64,000 nucleotides of DNA from Apostichopus japonicus (Eukaryota > Echinodermata > Holothuroidea > Aspidochirotida > Stichopodidae), in NCBI RefSeq assembly GCF_037975245.1, contig NC_092578.1:11950321-12014320 (forward strand), in the 5' to 3' direction. Below are positions 46,866-57,739 of the stretch, piece by piece (positions within the stretch are counted from its first letter, which is position 1; each line of letters opens with the position of its first letter). The notes beneath the pieces were generated by a model that worked only from the letters and a program-made list of their open reading frames with translations, ran no database searches and was not told the DNA's origin. A program made the position numbers and the translations under genes.

Positions 46866-46932
46866 TGACGCAAGATGAGGGTGATGATTGCAACGAATCT
46901 GAAGACTATTGTATTTTAAAGCATTCCAATAA
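46866..46932 (+). CDS. ABITRAM: ABITRAM, exon 2
   Basis: The acceptor tctcattacag is followed by 67 nt that complete exon 1's valine and read TQDEGDDCNESEDYCILKHS N, then donor AATAA|GTGAGT in phase 2. EDYCILKHSN matches the family motif EDHCILQHSN. The acidic stretch before it is a family variable region. The last ~20 nt of the exon and the donor are the apparent founder of the satellite that follows. Confidence 0.88.
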
Positions 46933-48870
46933 GTGAGTATCTACATGAATATGAAATAAGTATGCTCTGTGTAAATAAGAAGTTGCCTACATGAATATGT
47001 AAACTGATGATACCCTGCAATGAAGCATTCAATAAATGAGTACTCACATGAACATGATGACTAATTATACACTGTATTAAAGAATTCAATAAATGAGTAT
47101 GTACTCACATGAACATGAGGACTAATATACACTGCATTAAAGCATTCAATTAATGAGTACTGTACTTACATGAACATATGAACTGATTATACTCTGCATA
47201 AAAGCATTCAATAAATGAGTACTTACATGAACACGTGAGCTCATTATATTCTGCATAAAAGCTTTCAAACATAAGTACTTACAGGAACAAGTGAACTGAT
47301 TATATACTCTGCATAAAAGCATGCAATAAATGAGTACTTACATGAACATGTGAACTGATTATACTTTGCATAAAAGCACTCAATAATTGTTCTCACATGA
47401 ACATGAGGACTGATTATACTTTGCATAAAAGCATTCAATAAATGAGTACTCACATGAACATGTGAGCTCATTATAGTATGCATAAAAGCTTTCTAAAAGA
47501 GAACTTACCCTGTACATGAACCTGTGAACTGATTATACACTGTATTAAATCATTCAATATATGAGTGCTTCTATCTATGCTTCTATTCATGTGAGCTCAG
47601 TATATTCTGCATAAAAGCTTTCAAACATAAGTTCCTACATGAACAAGTGAACTGATTATATACTCTGCATAAAAGCATGCAATAAATGAGTACTTACATG
47701 AACGTATGAGCTGATTATAGTCTGCATAAACGCTTACAATAAATGAGTACTTACATGATCAAGTGAACTGATTATACTGTATATAAAAGCATTCAATAAA
47801 TGAGTACTTACATGAACATGTGAGCTGATTTTCTCTGCATAAAAGCATTCAATAAATGAGTACTTACATGAACATGTGAACTGATTATATACTCTGCATA
47901 AAAGCATGCAATAAATGAGTACTTACATGAACGTATGAGCTGATTATAGTCTGCATAAACGCTTACAATAAATGAGTACTTACATGATCAAGTGAACTGA
48001 TTATACTGTATATAAAAGCATTCAATAAATGAGTACTTACATGAACATGTGAGCTGATTTTTCTCTGCATAAAAGCATTCAATAAATGAGTACTTACATG
48101 AACAAGTGAACTGATTATATACTCTGCATAAAAGCATGCAATAAATAAGTACTTACATGAACGTATGAGCTGATTATAGTCTGCATAAACGCTTACAATA
48201 AATGAGTACTTACATGATCAAGTGAACTGATTATACTGTATATAAAAGCATTCAATAAATGAGTACTTACATGAACATGTGAGCTGATTTTTCTCTGCAT
48301 AAAGGCATTCAATAAATGAGTACTTACATGAACATGTGAACTGATTATACTCTGCATAAAAGCATTCAATAAATGATTACTTACATGAACATGTGAACTG
48401 ATCATATATTCTGTATAAAAGCATACAATCAATGAGTACTTAAAAGAACATGTGAACTGATTATACTGTATATAAAAGCATTCAATAAATGAGTACTTAC
48501 ATGAACATATGAGCTGATTATACTCTGCATAAAAGCATTCAATAAATGAGTACTTATATGAACATGTGAACTGATGATACTCTGTATAAAATCTTCAATA
48601 ATGAGTACTTACATGAACATGTGAACAGATTATACTCTGCACAAAAGCATTCAATAAATGAGTACTAATATGAACATGTGAACTGATGATACTCTGTATA
48701 AAATCTTTCAATAATGAGTACTTACATGAACATGTGAACAGATTATACTCTGCACAAAAGCATTCAATAAATGAGTACTTATATGAACATGTGAACTGAT
48801 GATACTCTGTATAAAATCTTTCAATAATGAGTACTTACATGAACATGTGAACAGATTATACTCTGCGTAT
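46910..48870 (+). repeat. 57-bp satellite array starting at the exon 2 donor, ~33 units
   Basis: The unit is ATAAAAGCATTCAATAAATG, AGTACTTACATGAACATGTG, AACTGATTATACTCTGC. The first unit is the exon-intron junction itself (TTTTAAAGCATTCCAATAAG then TGAGTATCTACATGAATATG). In later units the donor GTGAGT reads ATGAGT, and AATAAG has become AATAAA. Higher-order periods are visible: about 230 bp (four units; words at ~47700, 47930, 48160) and about 113 bp (two units) near 48550-48870. It lies wholly in intron 2 except for the founder edge. Confidence 0.9.
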
Positions 48871-49689
48871 TTAACTAGTATACAGAAGTAATGAAAGTTT
48901 GTAATTTAGTGCATCATAATCGCATATTAAATGTGTCATAATATGCTCAAAGTATCATATCTGAGGAGTTCTGAAATATGTTTTTACTGTTCTTTATAGT
49001 GATTTTGCAAAATAGCAGCCATTTTAGATTCTGTTTTAAAGTACAGAGTTGTATATGCTCAACAGTGTTTTCTTCAAGGTTAGATTTTGACTGCATGACT
49101 GATTGGCTTTATTAAAGAACAGCAGTAGTGTTTGGTAGTGCAATCGTTTAAGGATGTCATTTCAAACTCCCCAATTTTTGTAACAACACCACCAGAAATA
49201 AAAATTTTTCCAAAATAGAAATCGAAGGAGGAATAACTTGGAGGTAACTGATTATCTAAATTCATCAGTCAATGTAAGAAGAAAAAAACAGCCTTAAACA
49301 ATTCGACCAATGGGTAATCCTTAGCACTCTTGCCCTAACCCAAAACATGTCTTTTCCCACCCATGTCCTAAAGTGTTCTCTCAATTTAAATGAAACTAAA
49401 GAATACTGTATGCGCCTGGACTTGAGATACAATGCCTTCGGGACTTATGACATCATAGGGTTTAATGTCAGAGGTCAAAGATCAAATAACTTCGCCCCTT
49501 TGCGTGTATTTAATGCATCACTGGACCGCGTCTAGTCTCTTCTCATGGTAAAATCAAAATAATATAAAACTGATAGCAAAGGCCAACTTATTACACACTC
49601 ATGCTAAAATGTAATAAAAGTTAGCATTTTTTTTTTCTGCTGACCTACATTTCATTCTTCTAGAAGAATGAGGTTTTAGGAAGTAGGTG
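48871..49689. other. ABITRAM intron 2, unannotated
   Basis: AT-rich with no exon recognised. A half-site cluster (AGGTCAAAGATCA) occurs near 49472-49485. Confidence 0.45.
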
Positions 49690-50360
49690 TTTATTTCTAT
49701 ACCTTGTAAGCACAATAACTGCAAAGGTGAAGCTTGAATGAACTTCATAGTTGGTATGTTGCACCACCATAGTGAATACAAAAGCCCTGTTGAAGTTTGT
49801 GTAAGTTAAAGGTGAACATAGGTCAAAGTCTGAAAATTTTGTAAACACAGTAACTGCTAAAATAAAGCTTGGATGAACTTCATAGTAGAGAATTAAGATT
49901 ACAGTAGTGAGTACAAGAATGCTGTGGAATTGGTGGAAGTCAAACATCATTTGAGGTCAACATCAACATAGGTCAAAGTCTGAAAACATGATAACTGCAA
50001 AAGTAAAAACGAGATAAACTTCATACTAAGTATGTTAAAACACAGTAATGTGTGCAAGAACCATGATTGAATCCGTGGAGGTAGAGGTACTTAAGCTAAA
50101 CAGAGGTCAAAGTCTGAGAACATTGTAAACAAAAAGTAAACACTGGTTGAACTTCTAACATGGATAATGTGGTACATGGATCCACCTAATTAAATACAAG
50201 GACCCTATTCCTATCATGGTTATTACTAAGTAATAACCAGAAGAGGGTTTGAAGCTTTGAAACATGATCTTGTGAGAAAGATATGTTCAACAAATCTCAC
50301 ATTTGGTATGTGGATGTCCCACAGTAGGTGCAAGAATCCCATAGTGTGTAGTGGAGACTT
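49690..50360 (-). repeat. Half-site repeat in tandem, about five monomers
   Basis: Monomers of about 125-135 bp with 'taactgcaaaagtaaa', 'gaacttcatag', 'gtgagtacaagaa' and AGGTCAAAGTCTGA words. Many AGGTCA sites are present, most as single or widely spaced sites. Confidence 0.75.
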
Positions 50361-50498
50361 CATTTTTACCAGTTTTAGAGCCCTATAGAGCAGCATATTG
50401 TTTAATTTTAAAAACCCTTAGTTCTCTTATTCTGTCTACTTTTTCCACCCAGACATGTAATTTCAGTAATATTCTTTCTGCTTTGTTTTTCCATCTAG

Positions 50499-50628
50499 AG
50501 TTTGTGTCTTGATGTTGGCCAGTGGACACTCACTATTGAAAGAGCAAAAAGATATCATTGAAGTGGACTTCCAAATAACACCAACAACAAATAGGATGGA
50601 CAACAAAGTTATTGGGAAGAGCAAACGG
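50499..50628 (+). CDS. ABITRAM: ABITRAM, exon 3
   Basis: The acceptor tttttccatctag is followed by A, which completes lysine with exon 2's AA, then VCVLMLASGHSLLKEQKDII, EVDFQITPTTNRMDNKVIGK and SKR, with donor ACGG|GTAAAA in phase 0. It matches the family core (ICV..LA.SH...  then ..YQI....SRL.NKVSGKFKR) residue by residue at the conserved points. The three exons give 92 residues; about 90 more, beginning with the GAQFL-type segment, should follow in exons I could not find. Confidence 0.88.
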
Positions 50629-50699
50629 GTAAAAGATGACAGAAGCATTTTTGTGTACAGTAATTGTTTCAAACCATCTCTAGCTTATATAGCTTAACG

Positions 50700-51862
50700 G
50701 TACACATATTGAAGCTTTAAATGTTTTATGGGCATTTAAAGAAGCTTGGATTAAAATTAACAGTGCACATATTGCAGCTTTAAGTTTTCTGTGGGCATTT
50801 AAAGGCGCTTGGATTAACATTAACAGTGTACATATTGAAGCTTTAAATGAACTATGGCATTTAAAGAAGCTTGGATTAACATTAATGGTGCAAATATTGC
50901 AGTTTTAAGTGTTCTGTGGGCATTTAAAGAAGCTTGGAGTAACATGAACAATGCACATATTGAAGCTTTAAATGTTCTGTGGGCATTTAAAGGAGCTCAG
51001 ATTAACATTAACAGTGCACTTATTGATGCTTCAAATATTATGTGTTATTTAAAGAAGCTTGGATTGACATTAACAGTGCACATATTGAAGCTTTAAATGT
51101 TCTGTGGGCATTTAAAGAAGCTTGGATTAACATTAACAGTGTACATATTGAAGCTTTAAATGTTTTGTGATATTCAAAGAAGCTCAGATTAACATTAACA
51201 GTGTACAATATATTGAAGCTGTAAGTGTCCTGCGGGCATTCAAAGAAGCTTGGATTAACATGAACAATGCACATATTGAAGCTTTAAAAGTTCTGTGGGC
51301 ATTTAAAGAAGCTCAGATTAACATTAACAGTGCAATTATTGATGCTTCAAATGTTATGTGTTATTTAAAGAAGCTTGGATTAACATTGACAGTGCACATA
51401 TTGAAGCTTTGAATGTTCTGTGGGCATTCAAAGATGCTTGGATTAACATTAACAGTGTACATATTGAAGCTGTAAGTGTTCTGTGGGCATTTTGAGAAGC
51501 TCAGATTAACATTAACAGTGCACATATTGAAGCTGTAAGTGTTCTGTGGGCATTTAGAGAAGCTTGGATTAACATTAACAGTGCACATATTGAAGCTGTA
51601 AGTGTTCTGTGGGCATTTAAAGAAGCTCGGATTAACATTAACAGTGGACATATTGAAGCTGTAAGTGTTCTGTGGGCATTTAGAGAAGCTCAGATTAACA
51701 TTAACAGTGCACATATTGAAGCTGTTAGTGTTCTGTGGGCATTTAGAGAAGCTTGGATTAACATTAACAGTGCACATATTGAAGCTGTAAGTGTTCTTTG
51801 GGCATTTAAAGAAGCTCGAATTAACATTAAAAGTGTACATATTGAAGCTTTAAACATGCAGT
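50700..51862. repeat. 63-bp satellite array, ~18 units
   Basis: The unit is CATATTGAAGCTTTAAATGT, TCTGTGGGCATTTAAAGAAG, CTTGGATTAACATTAACAGT, GCA. Since 63 is a multiple of three, frames stay open over many units: 21-residue repeats on the plus strand (SVLWAFKEAWININSAHIEA) and on the minus strand (MCTVNVNPSFFKCPQNTYSF, 159 codons). No start, splice or composition evidence supports translation. It begins 72 bp after ABITRAM exon 3. Confidence 0.9.
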
Positions 51863-52489
51863 GAGCATTGAATATGGATATATTATTGATATTACAAGCC
51901 AAACAGCTGCTGCTAGTTTGTTGATTTACAGGTTTTATCAAACTTGTTGTGACAAAGTTTAGTTGCTGGTGATTCTTTTGATTCTCTGAAGGGTATAAAG
52001 CATTGCCAATCCCATGAAAAACATGGTGATAAAATAAAAGAATATACCACATATTCAGACTTGAGAGAAAGCACCTGTGCTGTAAATATTTGAGTTTCTT
52101 GAGAGAAACATTTGCAAATGTCTTTACCTACATCGAAGGCCATCTGGCACTGTGTTGTTTATGGAAGGTCATCCAAGTTCTCCAAAGCAACTCATTCATG
52201 TGGATCATCTGATTAATTTTCAAATTGAAATAATACTTCTCACTTGTAGCTCTTACATTGAAAAATTCAATTCATTAGATGAAGAACAGCTGCAGTATTC
52301 ACTAAACCATGGAAATCATGCAAACATGTTCAACATTTGTCTTGACCTGCAAGTATTTCTTATTTCATTTCCCCTTGGGATAGACAAACTTTGTTATATA
52401 TTTGGTTACATGCTGTAGGCAGGCAAATAACCTGTGCAGTCAAGTAGGCATGTGTGTGCATGTGTGTGCGTGTGCGTGCGTGTATGTGA
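51863..52489. other. Unannotated stretch with GT run
   Basis: A short TGTGTG/GCGTGC run lies near 52450-52485. The frame at 52152-52418 (plus) has no recognised domain. Confidence 0.4.
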
Positions 52490-53120
52490 CACCCTAGCTT
52501 GTAAACACGATATCTCAAGATAGGTAACATCTTTACTTCTACTTCTGATATTTGGCATGTTGCTTCCCCATTATGAGTACAAGAATGCTTTTGATTTGGG
52601 TGGAGGTCAAAGCTCATTTGGGGTCAGAGGGCAAAACGTTAAAATCTCGAAAACACTGTATCTCCCGAACCTGAACATCAAAGGAGCTCATGTATGCATG
52701 GTAGGATATCCTGATGTAGTGTAAAGTTTTTACAAAAGTTGTGCCTAGGTCAGAGAACAGTTAAGTTCACCAAGGGTCAAACCTGAAATCCCTGTAAACA
52801 TGATATCTCCAGATAGGAAACATAAGTGGCTTGCATATTGTGTGGCTTCCCTATAATGAGAACAAGAATCGTATTGGTTTGGGTGGAGGTCAGAGGTCAT
52901 TTAGAATCAGCAGAGGGCAAAATGTGAAGATAAAAAAAGTGCTGTATCTCCAGAACCTGAACATCAAAGGAGCTCATATATGCAGGGCATGATCGCATCA
53001 TATATTTTAAAGTTTTTACTCAATTTGGTGTAGGTCAGATTTCATTCAAAAACTCAAAAATCCTTTGTAAACACGATATCTCCAGATAGGAAACTTTATT
53101 GGCTCTCTTGTTTTGCATGT
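52490..53120 (-). repeat. Half-site repeat in tandem, three to four monomers
   Basis: Monomers carry 'gtaaacacgatatctccagataggaaac', 'tgcttccc.attatgagtacaagaat' and GGTGGAGGTC. At 52887-52899 is a perfect DR1, AGGTCA G AGGTCA. The monomers are about 190 bp apart by similar words. Confidence 0.7.
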
Positions 53121-54139
53121 TGCTTCCTGCTATTCAATTGGTTGCTCCATAAGTTGCTGTGCAAACAACTTATATATTCACAAGCTGCTGTTTTATTGGG
53201 CAAAATTCATAGCTGTGGAGAACTAAACTGCTTATAGGGTACTAGGCATGATGAATGAGTTGAGCTTGTGTCAGCTTGTCACCTCTAGACCTTAAGAAAT
53301 GTGGTTAATCCTCATCTCTGCCTTCCCCATTTGTCTTTTTTGTTTTCCCTGTCACAAACACTGCTTGTGATGTCTGGTGTCAAATTCCATATGTTACAAT
53401 GTAGCTGTTAAAAATGTTAGTTGGAATGTATATACCCTTGGAAAGCAAAGTAAAGTGTGAGTTGAACTTTCCATGCAGAACAGTTTGAGAAGGGAGTGTA
53501 TAGTGTTTCCTATCCTCAATAGTGTTTGCTGATGAATTTCGGAAAACAAACTTCCGAAGCAAAGAAAATTGCATAGAACGGTGTCATTTTCACTGAGCTT
53601 TTAGGGCCGTTAGCTGGTAAAGTCGAAGTTTAAATTTGACAAACACACATTGAGACTTAAAAGCAGGGTGTTGTTACAGATGATAAACGAGCATCAGTGC
53701 AACAACATATGTGGACCGTTGGTGCAATTGCCCCCAGTAAAAATTTTGAATCGGTAACTTTCTTACAAACCTGAAAATACATTGTTTCTCACATCAATTC
53801 CTCTGCTGGTGGTGATTTCAACAAATTCAGTATGCCATGGTGTAGATATTGTTGACATTTCAAAGCACCCTCCTTTGCATCTCATAGGCACCTGGATTTC
53901 TCCCAGCTACAGGGGGGGGGGTCCCCATGCTGAACTAATACAAGTATGCTTAGAGCAACCAAGAAAGAAAAGTGTGTTTGCATGTGCACTTAAAAAGGAA
54001 TCTAGTTCTTAATTTGAGGAGTTACCCAAGTAAAAAACCACTGATTTTCTTTGATAAATGTCTTTTTTTTTTTTTTGTGATTGTCATTTAAAATATTGCA
54101 ATATTAATTCAGGCTGTTTTGGCAAAAAAAATAAATTCG
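53121..54139. other. Unannotated stretch
   Basis: A G9 run occurs near 53912. The frame at 53782-54012 (plus) has no recognised domain. A T15-type run lies near 54063. Confidence 0.4.
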
Positions 54140-54350
54140 TAACAACACTACAAACAGTAATACTTGGGTGAAGTTCATACTTGGTATGTGGATCTGTCTT
54201 ACTGAGTACAGGAACTTTAAGTTTTCTGTGAAGGTCACATGTCATTTGAGATCAACAAAGGTCAAATTCTGAAAACCTTGTAAACGTTATATAACTCATA
54301 AAGTTAAGCTTGGAATAAATTCATACTTGGTATGTTTATCCCCATACTAT
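54140..54350 (-). repeat. Half-site repeat fragment
   Basis: 'gaagttcatacttggtatgt', 'actgagtacaggaa' and the words GAGATCAACAAAGGTCAAAT mark a diverged monomer and part of a second. Confidence 0.55.
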
Positions 54351-54756
54351 GTATAATAACTGTCTATGCAAAATTTACATTAAATTGTCCCAGCTATTTA
54401 GTTTGGCAGAGAATCACTATTTTGCATTATCCAGCTTAATCATCTGGATATCTAGTGCATACCTAATTATTTGACCATCTTGTACAAAGGACTGTCCAGA
54501 AAGAAATGGATTGCCCTTTGCTTTCAAATTGTACACTGGTAATGACAAATGTTTTCTTTACAGTTCATTTGGGTTGCCATATGTGCCACATGGTTTGAAC
54601 ATTTTTGATTTGCATTGTAGGTGAGAAAGTGAGAGTCTATACCATCAACAAGTTAGTTGACAATAAAGTTTAGGAAGAGTTTTACATTTGTAGAACCAGA
54701 TAAACGAACAAAATAAAACGAAACAGTTGATGAAAGTCATAGTAGTGTATATTCAA

Positions 54757-54789
54757 ACGTTTTCGAAGATTTCCCATCTTCCTCATCAG
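54757..54789 (-). ncRNA. Hammerhead-ribozyme-like core, minus strand arm
   Basis: On the minus strand: CTGATGA, a 6-bp stem GAAGAT/ATCTTC with loop GGGAA, then GAAAACGT. It is the mirror copy of the motif at 55014-55046. Stems I and III are not clear, so activity is uncertain. Confidence 0.45.
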
Positions 54790-55013
54790 GAAATAGATAA
54801 TAATATAGTCACTTATGTATAGTGCATACGAAAGTTGTAGTATTAATGATGACTATCCATGTTCAAAGATATATCTAAAATAAGTTGAGTATATATGATG
54901 ATCCTCACTCAACTTATTTTAGAACCTCCTATATCTTTGAACATGGATAGTCATCATTAATACTACAACTTTCGTATGCACTATACATAAGTGACTATAT
55001 TATTATCTATTTC

Positions 55014-55046
55014 CTGATGAGGAAGATGGGAAATCTTCGAAAACGT
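55014..55046 (+). ncRNA. Hammerhead-ribozyme-like core, plus strand arm
   Basis: CTGATGA (55014-55020), stem II GAAGAT/ATCTTC (55022-55027 with 55033-55038), then GAAAACGT (55039-55046). The CUGAUGA and GAAA boxes of the hammerhead are intact. Penelope-like elements are known to carry such motifs. The closing stems could not be drawn with confidence. Confidence 0.45.
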
Positions 55047-55096
55047 TTGAATATACACTACTATGACTTTCATCAACTGTTTCGTTTTATTTTGTT

Positions 55097-55309
55097 AGTT
55101 GACAATGTTTGGGAGTGATGCCATCTTGCATAGGGTATAAGAATGCACTGGATCCAAAGTTTGGATCCTGCTGGAATTGGTTTTGGCCGGTGTATCCCAA
55201 ATAAGGTAAATGTTAAGGACAGAAATATTGATATCACTGGCCTATAACCGGTAGTAAAGTAATTGTTTTGCATGCTCTGCTACAAATTCTTTTAGGGAAA
55301 ACATGATCT
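55097..55309. other. Spacer before the 49-bp satellite
   Basis: No feature was recognised apart from the right copy of GTTAGTTGACAAT. Confidence 0.4.
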
Positions 55310-57600
55310 GATTTAAAACAGGATCTGATCCATTATGATTCCTATTACCATGACCATCTCAGCAAAACATGATCTGATTCATTATGGTACAGTACATATG
55401 ATCATGAATATATCAACAAAACATGATCTGATCCACTATGGTACATATGATCATGACTATATCAACAAAACATGGTCCGATCCATTATGGTACATATCAT
55501 CATGACTATATCAGCAAATCATGATCTGATCCATTATGGTACATATCATCATGACTATATCAACAAAACTTGATCTGGTTCATTATGGTACAGTACATAT
55601 GATCATGAATATATCAACAAAACATGATCTAATCCATTATGGTACATATCATCATGACTATATCAGCAAATCATGATCTTACCAGTATGGTACATATGAT
55701 CATGACTATATCAACAAAACTTGATCTGATTCACTATTGTATAGTACATATGATCATGACTATATCAACAAAACATGATCTGATTCACTATTGTATAGTA
55801 CATATGATCATGACTATATCAGCAAAACTTGATCTGATTCATTATGGTACAGTACATATGATCATGAATATATCAACAAAACATGATCTGATCCATTATG
55901 GTACATATGATCATGACTATATCAACAAAACATGGTCCGATCCATTATGGTACATATCATCATGACTATATCAGCAAATCATGATCTGATCCATTATGGT
56001 ACATATCATCATGACTATATCAGCAAATCATGATCTGATCCATTATGGTACATATCATCATGACTATATCAGCAAAACATTATGGTTCGTAGGATCATGA
56101 CTATATCAACAAAACATGATCTGTTCCATTATGGTTCTTATGATCATGACTTTATTAACAAAACATGATCTGATCCATTATGGTACGTATCATCATGACT
56201 TTATCAACAAAACATGATCTGATCCATTATGGTTCGTATGATCATGACTTTATCAACAAAACATGATCTGATCCATTATGGTACATATCATCATGACTAT
56301 ATCAACAAAACATGATCTGATCCATTATGGTACATATCACCATGACTATATCAGCAAAACATGATCTGATCCATTATGGTACATATCATCATGACTATAT
56401 CAGCAAAACATTATGGTTCGTAGGATCATGACTATATCAACAAAACATGATCTGTTCCATTATGGTTCTTATGATCATGACTTTATTAACAAAACATGAT
56501 CTGATCCATTATGGTACGTATCATCATGACTTTATCAACAAAACATGATCTGATCCATTATGGTACGTATCATCATGACTTTATCAACAAAACATGATCT
56601 GATCCATTATGGTTCGTATGATCATGACTATATCAACAAAACATGATCTGATCCATTATGGTACATATGATCATGACTATATCAACAAAACTTGATGGTA
56701 CATATCATCATGACTATATCAGCAAAACATGATCTGATCCATTATGGTACATATGATCATGACTATATCAACAAAACTTGATGGTACATATCATCATGAC
56801 TATATCAGCAAAACATGATCTGATCCATTATGGTACATATCATCATGACTATATCAGCAAAACATGGTCTGATCCATTATGGTACATATGATCATGACTA
56901 TCAACAAAACGTTATGGTTCGTAGGATCATGACTATATCAACAAAACAATTTGATCCATTATTGTTCGTATGATCGTTACTATATCAACAAAACAGGATC
57001 TGATCCATTATGGTTCGTATGATCATGACTATATCAACAAAACATGGTCCGATCCATTATGGTACATATCATCATGACTATATCAGCAAAACATGGTCTG
57101 ATCCATCATGGTACATATGATCATGACTATCAACAAAACATTATGGTTGGTAGGATCATGACTATATCAACAAAACAATCTGATCCATTATTGTTCGTAT
57201 GATCATTACTATATCAACAAAACAGGATCTGATCCATTATGGTTCGTATGATCATGACTTTATTAACAAAACATGATCTGATCCATTATGGAAAGTATGA
57301 TCATGACTATATCAACAAAACAGGATCTGATCCATTATGGTACATATGATCATGACTATATCAACAAAACATGATCTGATCCATTATGGTACATATAATC
57401 ATGACTATATCAGCAAAGTCTGATCCATATTGTACATATGTCATGACGTTTTCAGCAAAACACAATCTGATCCATGAGGGTCATGACCATCTGGGCCAAA
57501 ACTTTTGTATGATCATAATCATGACCATCTCAGCAAAACACGATTTGATCCATTATGATTCTTATGATCATGACAAGATCAGCAAAAAACATGATCTTTC
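55310..57600 (+). repeat. 49-bp satellite array, ~45 units, with higher-order structure
   Basis: The unit is CATGATCTGATCCATTATGG, TACATATGATCATGACTATA, TCAACAAAA. Variants (GTTCGTATGATC, TCAGCAAAACATTATGG, AACAGGATCTG) recur in blocks, for example the run at 56080-56230 is repeated at 56415-56590, so larger segments were duplicated. GATC, often as TGATCA, is present several times per unit. The array decays at its right end (57400-57600). Confidence 0.92.
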
Positions 57601-57739
57601 CATAAAAGAGACGATTGAGTTCAAGTTATTTTAAAATCTTCAGGGAAAGAAGAACTTCACTGAACAGGGGTCATGTGAAGTTTAGCTCATTTATTCAATT
57701 AATAAATATAGAGAAGCATAAGTGGTTGTTGCCCCCAAG
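57601..57739. other. Short spacer
   Basis: Nothing was recognised. Confidence 0.4.

Larger units (their letters stand above)
54665..55093. mobile_element. Insertion holding a 390-bp palindrome, flanked by a 13-bp direct repeat
   Basis: The arms 54707-54889 and 54908-55096 are near-perfect inverted repeats (AACAAAATAAAACGAAACAG... and its complement) around an 18-nt spacer; the right arm has a ~6-nt extra piece near the centre. GTTAGTTGACAAT occurs at 54652-54664 and 55094-55106, so the unit may be an insertion with a 13-bp target duplication. Each arm holds a hammerhead-like core. The structure resembles two retroelement termini joined head to head, as Penelope-like elements can leave. Confidence 0.75.

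Noticed and set aside
46910-48870. Possible CRISPR array
   Set aside because: The units are contiguous with no unique spacers, the host is a eukaryote, and the array derives from an exon junction. The 49- and 63-bp arrays fail for the same reasons.
51361-51840. 159-codon repeat protein on the minus strand
   Set aside because: The open frame follows from a 63-bp unit without stops; other frames and the other strand are also open and there is no start or splice context.
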